Shown here: one piece after another, positions 59,457 to 64,000 of the stretch
Layout of the letters: every line of letters starts with the position of its first letter
How positions within the stretch are numbered: the first letter of the stretch is position 1
Source: Citrobacter telavivensis
GTDB taxonomy: Bacteria > Pseudomonadota > Gammaproteobacteria > Enterobacterales > Enterobacteriaceae
Direction of reading: 5' to 3'
NCBI GenBank assembly: GCA_009363175.1
Contig: CP045205.1
Location: 1,674,001 to 1,738,000 of the forward strand
Length of the DNA: 64,000 nucleotides
Made by a program: the position numbers and the translations under genes
The notes under the pieces: generated by a model
What the model saw: only the letters and a program-made list of their open reading frames with translations
Databases searched by the model: none
What the model was told of the DNA's origin: nothing

Positions 59457-61790
59457 ATGATAGAAGAGTTAACGATCAGAAATGCAGGTTCATATACTGG
59501 GCCAGAACAAAAGATGTATGGTTTATCTACATTTAATTATCTTTATGGAGCTAATGGTGCAGGTAAAACTACTATTAGTAAAATAATTAATGAACCTGAT
59601 AAGTATCCCGACTGCTTAATTCAGTGGAAAAACGGCAATAAATTAATTAGTTATGTTTATAATAAGGATTTTGTAGACAATAATTTTAGTCAAGATAAAA
59701 TAAAAGGGGTTTTTACCCTGGGAAGCGATATTAAAGGTGCTCAAGAGAAACTAACATCATTAAACGAGCAGAAAAATAAGCTTCAAGAAGGAATAACAGC
59801 TAAACAAAAATTATTAAATGGCAGCGCTGATGATGTGGGCGTTATTAATGATCTGACTGAGCAAGAAGAAACTTTTAAAGACATTTGTTGGAAACAAAAG
59901 CAAAAGCATGATGATGTTTTCTTTAAGGCTTTTGAAGGTTTAAGAAACAGTACTGAAAAATTTAAAATCAGAGTCCTTGCTGAATTCAAGCAGAACACCG
60001 CAGCTCCAATACCACTAAGTGAACTTACTGAGAAATGCCGTACAGTATTCTCGGATGAGCTAATTTCATACACCCCGTTATCCATTCCTAGTTTTGATGG
60101 ATTCGAATCTATTTTAAGTCATGAGGTATGGCAGGAGAAAATACTGGGGAAAAAAGATGTCAACGTTGCAGATTTGATTAGCCTATTAAATAATAGTGAC
60201 TGGGTAAAAAAAGGTTTAGAGTATTTTCACGAATCAGAGCCTAAGTGTCCATTTTGTCAGCAGGATATAAGTAGTGATATTTTCCATAATCTCTCATCAT
60301 ACTTTGATGAAACTTATAATAAAAAGCAACAACTAATAAATGGATTGCTTTCTGAGTACCATGCTAATATACAACGCTTAAGATGGGAACTTGATAACAT
60401 TAGGGGGGCAAAGTTACCGTTTATCGATGACGACATATTTGAAGATAAATCTAATATCCTTATTTCTCTATTGCTTAGAAATTTTGATAAGGCAAGAGGT
60501 AAAGAAAAGTTACTGAGTGAGGTTGTTGTATTTGAAAACATTGACTCTATAATAGAGGATTTTTCAATATTTATACAAGCAATAAATTCAAAGATTGAGG
60601 CTAATAATACACTCTTTAGAAATATCAAAACTGAGCAAAAAAATTTAAAAGAACAAATCTGGGCATACATAACAAGAACTGAATTAAAAACGGATATAGA
60701 AAGTTATCTAAAATCACGAAACAAACTTGAAAAGAAAAGAGATGGTTTATATGCAGGAGTGGCAAAGGAAAGCGAAAAACTGATCGAGTTGAAGAAGGAA
60801 ATTGAAGGGATTGAATCTGGCCAAACGAGTATTCTTCCTACTGTTCATGAAATTAACAAGATTTTGAAGAGCTATGGGTTCATAAATTTCCATTTAAAAC
60901 CATCGGAAGATAGAGCACATTATGTAATAGTAAGAGACAGCGGAGATAACGCGCGATTGACATTAAGCGAAGGAGAGAAGACATTCATCACTTTCCTTTA
61001 CTATTATAATCTCGTTAGAGGTAGTAATCAGTCTTCTGGTGTTCTGGCAGATCGGGTGGTTGTTTTTGATGATCCAATATCAAGTTTAGATAGCGATATA
61101 TTGTTTATCGTTAGTTCACTGATTAAAAATTTAATGGATGATGTTCGTGCAAACAAAGGTAGTATAAAACAAATGATTATACTTACGCATAACATTTATT
61201 TCCATAAGGAGTTAACATTTAATCCGAAAAGATCAGGCAATAACGCAATGAATGAAGAAACCTTTTGGATTGTTAGAAAAAAAGAGAAGGATTCATATGT
61301 TGAAAAATGCACGACCAATCCAATAAAAACATCATATGATCTCTTATGGAGTGAATTACGCCGTAGTGAAAAAAATAATGGTACAATTCAAAACACTATG
61401 CGCAGAATTTTAGAGAACTACTTTAAAATTTTAGGTGGCATTGATGTTAGAGAATTAGAGTGTCACTTTGAAGGTTGTGATAAATTGATTTTTAAATCAT
61501 TGGTGTCATGGATTAATGATGGCTCACATTTTTCTGGTGATGATGTGTTCATGAATTTAGATGATATTTCTGTAGGGAAGAATCTAATTGTATTTCAGAA
61601 AATATTTGAGTGTAGCCAACATGCCGCACATTATAAGATGATGATGGGCGATTCGTACAAGCCATTGGAAACATTGATTCAACCTGTCGATGTTGTTGAG
61701 TTGGAGCCTGGTGCTAATGATGATGATATGAAAGTTGATGGTGCTGCTGAGAAACCTCCCTTGTTGTCAAATGATGATGCTCCCTTTTAA
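59457..61790 (+). CDS. Prophage cargo: AAA_13 ATPase, RloC/PrrC-like
   Basis: 777 residues from the ATG at 59457 (AAAGGA upstream). ABC-type ATPase: Walker A GANGAGKT (31-38), long coiled-coil middle (about 80-460) with a CPFC zinc-hook-like motif (264-267), signature LSEGEKTF (503), Walker B VVVFDD (D538-D539), H-loop ILTHN (H578). The about 190-residue C-terminal domain has RRILE (R649, E653) and NDGSH (H691), reminiscent of the Arg-Glu-His triad of anticodon nucleases PrrC/RloC, though Glu-His spacing is 38 here against 32 in PrrC. The gene is strongly AT-rich, unlike the phage. Candidate anti-phage effector. Confidence 0.8.
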   Translation: MIEELTIRNAGSYTGPEQKMYGLSTFNYLYGANGAGKTTISKIINEPDKYPDCLIQWKNGNKLISYVYNKDFVDNNFSQDKIKGVFTLGSDIKGAQEKLTSLNEQKNKLQEGITAKQKLLNGSADDVGVINDLTEQEETFKDICWKQKQKHDDVFFKAFEGLRNSTEKFKIRVLAEFKQNTAAPIPLSELTEKCRTVFSDELISYTPLSIPSFDGFESILSHEVWQEKILGKKDVNVADLISLLNNSDWVKKGLEYFHESEPKCPFCQQDISSDIFHNLSSYFDETYNKKQQLINGLLSEYHANIQRLRWELDNIRGAKLPFIDDDIFEDKSNILISLLLRNFDKARGKEKLLSEVVVFENIDSIIEDFSIFIQAINSKIEANNTLFRNIKTEQKNLKEQIWAYITRTELKTDIESYLKSRNKLEKKRDGLYAGVAKESEKLIELKKEIEGIESGQTSILPTVHEINKILKSYGFINFHLKPSEDRAHYVIVRDSGDNARLTLSEGEKTFITFLYYYNLVRGSNQSSGVLADRVVVFDDPISSLDSDILFIVSSLIKNLMDDVRANKGSIKQMIILTHNIYFHKELTFNPKRSGNNAMNEETFWIVRKKEKDSYVEKCTTNPIKTSYDLLWSELRRSEKNNGTIQNTMRRILENYFKILGGIDVRELECHFEGCDKLIFKSLVSWINDGSHFSGDDVFMNLDDISVGKNLIVFQKIFECSQHAAHYKMMMGDSYKPLETLIQPVDVVELEPGANDDDMKVDGAAEKPPLLSNDDAPF

Positions 61791-61806
61791 TCAGTTAAAC
61801 TGTAAA

Positions 61807-61838
61807 CATGCCTGTAATTGATTTTAATTACAGGCATG
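61807..61838. terminator. Hairpin between cargo ATPase and Q
   Basis: Perfect 12-bp stem CATGCCTGTAAT (61807-61818) / ATTACAGGCATG (61827-61838) between convergent genes. No T run follows, so it may work as a bidirectional stop or protect mRNA ends. Confidence 0.6.
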
Positions 61839-61843
61839 GTCTA

Positions 61844-62878
61844 CTAGTTTAAATTGTAATTTTTAAAATTTAAAACATTTATACCTACCCAATCGTTCAA
61901 TTCTTCCAGCCTTTTTTGCAATGGCAAAAGTTCATTTCGAACGAATACATTTGCCGCCTTCTCCACATCCCCAAACCCCCCAACATTGCTCGGCATGATC
62001 CCCATCATTTGCGGTGGAACGCGGTGCGCTGCCATCATGTCATCGCGACTCACGTTTTTGATATTCAGAAACTCATCCTTTGCCGCAACCTCTGACAATG
62101 GGATGATCTGGATGCCGTCCTTTTTGCCGTTGGGCGAGTACATAAACAGGTTGCGGAAATTACCTGGCCCTTTGGCGCTTTTCATGGCCTGGCGGATGTT
62201 GTTCACGTCCTCCTGGTTCTGCGCGGCGTCAGTCATATACATGATGAAGCCTGCGTGGCTGCCGTTGATGTAGTACTTACGGCGGAACAGCGTGGCGGAT
62301 TCATTCAGCAGGGCTGAAGGGATGGCGGACAGGTACTCCGGCAGGCCGTAAATCTCCTGGTTTAAATCCGGCTCCATCAGGTGAAAAATGCTGCCTCTGG
62401 TGAACTCATACGGCTGGGTGGTCATGCCGTACTGCACAAACCAGTAGGTATCCAGATCCACTCCGCGCCGGGTGTACTTCGCCAGCGATGGCTCCAGCGA
62501 CAGAATACCGCCGAGGCGGTTCGTCCGTTTTTCCAGATAGGCATTACCAAACACCAGATAGTCCTGTACAAAGCGGCTGAATGCCTGCTGACTCAGCAGC
62601 GGGTGCGGGATAAACGTGCTGGTCAGGATGTTGCGCTTAACGGCAATCGGTGAGCTGTGATGCACGGCGGCGCGGTAGGTGCGGGCAAGTCCGTCAAAAC
62701 TGACCGGCGGCTCATACCAGCGGTCCATCTGTACGCATTCCACATAATCAAGAAGTTCACGCCGGTCCAGAACGGGGATCGGATCACCAAAACTGAATGC
62801 TTCTGCTGTCGCCGCTTTATTTGGCAGTTTCTCAGGTTCAATTGTGCTCAGGTTGGCGGCCTCGTTTTGTTCATTCAT
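61844..62878 (-). CDS. Q: Portal protein Q
   Basis: 344 residues, homologous to P2 gpQ (344). Forms the dodecameric ring through which DNA enters the capsid. Conserved sequences include the N-terminal FSFGDPIPVLDRRELLDYVEC and the DMMAAHRVPPQMMGIMP segment. Its ATG overlaps the terminase stop codon (TAATG). First late gene beside cos. Confidence 0.95.
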   Translation of the reverse strand: MNEQNEAANLSTIEPEKLPNKAATAEAFSFGDPIPVLDRRELLDYVECVQMDRWYEPPVSFDGLARTYRAAVHHSSPIAVKRNILTSTFIPHPLLSQQAFSRFVQDYLVFGNAYLEKRTNRLGGILSLEPSLAKYTRRGVDLDTYWFVQYGMTTQPYEFTRGSIFHLMEPDLNQEIYGLPEYLSAIPSALLNESATLFRRKYYINGSHAGFIMYMTDAAQNQEDVNNIRQAMKSAKGPGNFRNLFMYSPNGKKDGIQIIPLSEVAAKDEFLNIKNVSRDDMMAAHRVPPQMMGIMPSNVGGFGDVEKAANVFVRNELLPLQKRLEELNDWVGINVLNFKNYNLN

Positions 62879-63999
62879 TAAAAAATCTCCACGATATTAC
62901 TGGTATTGGCGGATTCGCCCTGCAGCGGTTCGTTGAACAGCGCGTGCATCGTTGCCCAGGCCAAATCTGCGTGGCTGGCTTCTTCGCTGCGGCTGGCTTC
63001 GTAAGTAGGGCGGTTTCCGCTGGCGGTTGTGGCGCGGCGGATAGCCATAAAGGACTGCGCAATGTCGGTATGCCCGGCGTCAAACTCCAGACGGCGGTGG
63101 CTGATAATGTCGTACGCCTTGAGCACCAGGGCGTTTTTGACGTTGGGGTTGTAGACAAATTCACGCACGGCAGGAAAGAACGCTTTCACGTTCTCATAGA
63201 CACCGTGACCGACCCCGGTCGAGTCGATGCCGATATAGGTCACGTTGTATTGCTGCGTCAGTTTTTTGATAGCGTCCGCCTGCGCGCGGAAGTCCATCCC
63301 GCGCCACTGGTGCCTCTCAAGAATGCGGAACTTCCCGCCCGGTACAGTTGGCGGTGCTATAACCACGCAGCCTGCGCTGTCACCGTTCTGCGTACCTTTC
63401 GCCGGGTCGTATCCGATCCAGATTTCTCGCCAGCCAAACGGGCGCAACGCCAGCGCCTGAAAATCTCTCCAGACTTCCCAACTGTCCACCATGCACGCCT
63501 GCAACTCGCTGAGCGGGAATACTGACGCCAGATCGTCAATAAATTCGCACATCAGCAGGTTCTGGTATTCGTCCGGGCTGTACTCCGTGCGCAGCTGATC
63601 CAGGTCGAACAGGTTACAACCGCCGCGCACTGCATCCTCCACGGTGACGATCTGGCGATACTGTCCGTCCGGGCAGAGCACGCCGCGCGCAAGGTTGGCG
63701 TGGGTCAGGTCAATGTCCACCTTGTCCGCTTTGGCGCGTCCCCGGTTGAACAGCGCGCCGGACCAGAACGGATAGGCGCTGTGGGTCAGGCTGGACGGTG
63801 TGGAGAAGTAGGTTTGTCGCCATTTCTTGTGAATGGCCATACCGGAGGCAACCTTGCGCAGTTCCTGGAATTTCGGTATCCAGAAATATTCATCCAGATA
63901 CAGGTTGCCGTGGTAGCTCTGCGCCGTGCGGGCGTTGGTGCCGAGGAAGTACAGGCACGCGCCGTTGCAGAGCGTCATCGGGTCGCCTTTCAGCTCCAC
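62878..63999 (-). CDS. P: Terminase large subunit P (partial, N-terminus outside)
   Basis: C-terminal 373 residues of the P2 gpP-type terminase (about 590 in P2). Includes the end of the ATPase domain and the RNase-H-like nuclease domain, with IWIGYDPAKGTQNGDSA and YIGIDSTGVGHGVYENVKAFF carrying catalytic Asp residues. The reading frame is open to the window end. Cuts concatemers at cos and packages DNA through Q. Confidence 0.95.
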   Translation of the reverse strand: MELKGDPMTLCNGACLYFLGTNARTAQSYHGNLYLDEYFWIPKFQELRKVASGMAIHKKWRQTYFSTPSSLTHSAYPFWSGALFNRGRAKADKVDIDLTHANLARGVLCPDGQYRQIVTVEDAVRGGCNLFDLDQLRTEYSPDEYQNLLMCEFIDDLASVFPLSELQACMVDSWEVWRDFQALALRPFGWREIWIGYDPAKGTQNGDSAGCVVIAPPTVPGGKFRILERHQWRGMDFRAQADAIKKLTQQYNVTYIGIDSTGVGHGVYENVKAFFPAVREFVYNPNVKNALVLKAYDIISHRRLEFDAGHTDIAQSFMAIRRATTASGNRPTYEASRSEEASHADLAWATMHALFNEPLQGESANTSNIVEIF

Positions 64000-64000
64000 A

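Noticed and set aside
59204..59536. 110-codon frame spanning terminator, cos and the ATPase start
   Set aside because: It covers non-coding signals and overlaps a well-supported gene in another frame; no independent ribosome site.

Overview
The window is a chromosomal segment of an enterobacterium of the Escherichia/Salmonella/Citrobacter clade. I lean towards Citrobacter: the core genes keep the E. coli order and are close to their E. coli counterparts, but ygaY is an intact MFS transporter, an extra AhpD-like/MocR pair sits beside nrdHIEF, and the fimbrial and regulatory genes between glaH (csiD) and ssrA are not those of E. coli K-12. The species call is inference.

Bases 1-30300 are core genome, reversed relative to the E. 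coli map: yqaA, gshA, the small RNA micA, luxS; the emrRAB multidrug efflux operon; ygaZH (branched-chain amino acid export); ygaY; the osmoregulated proVWX glycine betaine importer; nrdHIEF (class Ib ribonucleotide reductase) with two phased NrdR boxes over its promoter; an AhpD-like protein divergent from a MocR regulator; ygaM, ygaC, alaE, stpA, ygaVP, yqaE, kbp; then the glutarate/GABA catabolic operon glaH-lhgO-gabD-gabT-gabP-csiR. Repeats decorate this part: seven GGGAGTA units beside a REP, an ERIC plus REP inside proVWX, and a ten-copy 52-bp REP array between gabT and gabP.

Bases 30500-49300 are accessory: an anchored alpha/beta hydrolase, a periplasmic protein with 11-residue LEA-like repeats, a CSS-motif EAL phosphodiesterase, a chaperone-usher fimbrial operon (pilin, usher, chaperone, two-domain adhesin) next to a ToxR/CadC-like regulator with a FidL-like partner and two further DNA-binding proteins, then an NhaC antiporter/PLP lyase operon with a nearby Xre-type regulator. 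From about 47.8 kb the DNA becomes AT-rich and holds debris of older mobile elements: a T4-type lysozyme tail and a truncated CP4-57-type integrase next to a copy of the ssrA 3' end.

Bases 49375-64000 are one end of a 186/Fels-2-like P2-group prophage inserted at the ssrA 3' end: attachment site, membrane-protein cargo, integrase, CI repressor, Apl/Cox, CII, Fil-like, a DUF5347-like gene split by a complete 1153-bp IS630, DUF2732, zinc-finger protein, Dam-type methylase, replication protein A, a LexA-box-controlled small gene, a cos site, a 777-residue AAA_13 ATPase cargo gene, then portal Q and the C-terminal part of terminase P running off the window. The strongest candidates for something new are the two cargo genes of this prophage: the RloC/PrrC-like ATPase between cos and Q, and the membrane/coiled-coil protein coupled to int.
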